A DNA stretch of 64,000 bases from Micromonospora sp. WMMA1947 (GTDB taxonomy: Bacteria > Actinomycetota > Actinomycetes > Mycobacteriales > Micromonosporaceae), in contig NZ_CP114909.1 in the NCBI RefSeq assembly GCF_027497355.1, positions 62,001 to 126,000 on the forward strand, given 5' to 3'. Position 1 is the stretch's first letter, and every line of letters begins with the position of its first letter. Shown here one piece after another: positions 63,587 to 64,000 of this stretch. The notes beneath the pieces are model-generated. The model was given only the letters and a program-made list of their open reading frames with translations, searched no databases and was not told the origin of the DNA. Position numbers and translations under genes: made by a program.

Positions 63587-64000
63587 AGGACCCCCTGGCC
63601 GTCCGGCGCCGGCTCGACGCCGTCGACTACCTCGCCGACGACGGCATGGCGATGGCCGTCTTCCTCGCGCTGCGACTGGGCAAGCCGCTGCTGCTCGAGG
63701 GCGAGCCCGGCGTCGGCAAGACCGCCGCGGCGAAGGCACTGGCGCGGGCGCTGGACACGACGCTGATCCGGCTGCAGTGCTACGAGGGCCTGACCCCCGG
63801 CGAGGCGCTGTACGAATGGAACTACCAGCGGCAGTTGCTCGCCATCCGGCTGGCCGAGGCCCGGGGCGCCTCGCTCACCGACGCCGACCTGTTCGCCGCG
63901 GAGTTCCTGCAGGAGCGGCCGATCCTGCGGGCGGTACGCCACCCGGGACCGGTGCCGCCGGTACTGCTGATCGACGAGATCGACCGGGCCGACGACGAGT
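63583..64000 (+). CDS. coxD: MoxR-type AAA ATPase, CoxD-like (partial)
   Basis: About 139 codons are visible, starting at GTG 63583 (GTGA overlap) and running off the window. Walker A is GEPGVGKT and Walker B LLIDEID, with the lid sequence LQCYEGLTPGEALYEWNYQRQLLAIRLAEA diagnostic of the MoxR/CoxD clade. CoxD is the ATPase that helps build the Mo-Cu centre of CO dehydrogenase, usually with the VWA protein CoxE encoded next. The C-terminus and any coxE lie beyond the window. Confidence 0.88.
   Translation, partial: MKDPLAVRRRLDAVDYLADDGMAMAVFLALRLGKPLLLEGEPGVGKTAAAKALARALDTTLIRLQCYEGLTPGEALYEWNYQRQLLAIRLAEARGASLTDADLFAAEFLQERPILRAVRHPGPVPPVLLIDEIDRADDE

Overview
The window is very GC-rich, with strong G/C third-position bias, frequent GTG starts, ATGA/GTGA start-stop overlaps, CBM2/CBM13 secreted enzymes with Pro-Thr linkers, F420-type enzymes and leaderless promoters. 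This points to an actinomycete, most likely Micromonosporaceae (Micromonospora-like). The species cannot be fixed from the sequence alone. No rRNA, tRNA, CRISPR array, transposase or integrase was seen.

Region 1 (1-24.5 kb) is a catabolic and uptake region for a nitrogen-containing or peptide-like compound. The end of a dipeptide/oligopeptide permease is followed by a fused E1 alpha-beta 2-oxoacid dehydrogenase. A five-gene minus-strand operon comes next: M19 dipeptidase, solute-binding lipoprotein, TPR protein, tautomerase and D-2-hydroxyacid dehydrogenase. An XRE-cupin regulator with a perfect 25-bp palindrome in its leader sits in the middle. A 13-gene minus-strand operon then runs from 24419 down to 8334. 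It encodes a complete Dpp/Opp transporter (binding protein, two permeases, fused double ATPase), hydantoinase/oxoprolinase A, two tandem hydantoinase B paralogues, an amidohydrolase, an NTF2-like protein, a quinone oxidoreductase, a TIGR04076 protein, an LLM flavin oxidoreductase and an alpha/beta hydrolase. Nearly all its genes overlap by 1-8 nt.

Region 2 (24.8-32.2 kb) is a secreted plant-polysaccharide module: CE1-type esterase-CBM2, GH59-ricin, GH43-CBM6-CBM2 and SGNH esterase-ricin. Its promoters carry two different LacI-type operator palindromes. More secreted enzymes lie further on: a CBM2-Cip1-like protein (41.4-42.7 kb), and an FnIII-CBM2 protein with a GH53 galactanase (46.7-49.0 kb). 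Together they suggest attack on galactan- and arabinan-containing polymers.

Region 3 (32.3-46.6 kb) is mostly housekeeping or single genes: F420/PPOX oxidoreductase, DinB, a GT-C/GT2 membrane pair, an SPFH-GYF protein with a zinc-ribbon partner, DUF4386, an SDR divergent from an HTH regulator, a DUF6745 protein, an SRPBCC protein, an M50-like protease, a small Cys-rich protein and DoxX. Several are preceded by a -10 box 6-7 nt from the start codon, which indicates leaderless transcription.

Region 4 (49-57 kb) holds the fmdB-fmdA formamidase pair, then a decaying DUF418/sensor-kinase/response-regulator operon with at least seven indels. After it comes a two-gene unit that looks foreign by base use: a STAND NTPase with TPR-like repeats and a small unrecognised partner. 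This unit is the best candidate for an undescribed system.

Region 5 (57.1-64 kb) is a form I aerobic CO dehydrogenase locus. An xdhC-type gene is divergent from coxM-coxS-coxL, followed by an XdhC-YHS fusion, a MobA-like nucleotidyltransferase and a MoxR/CoxD ATPase that runs off the end. The divergent promoters are built around a perfect 17-bp-armed palindrome.
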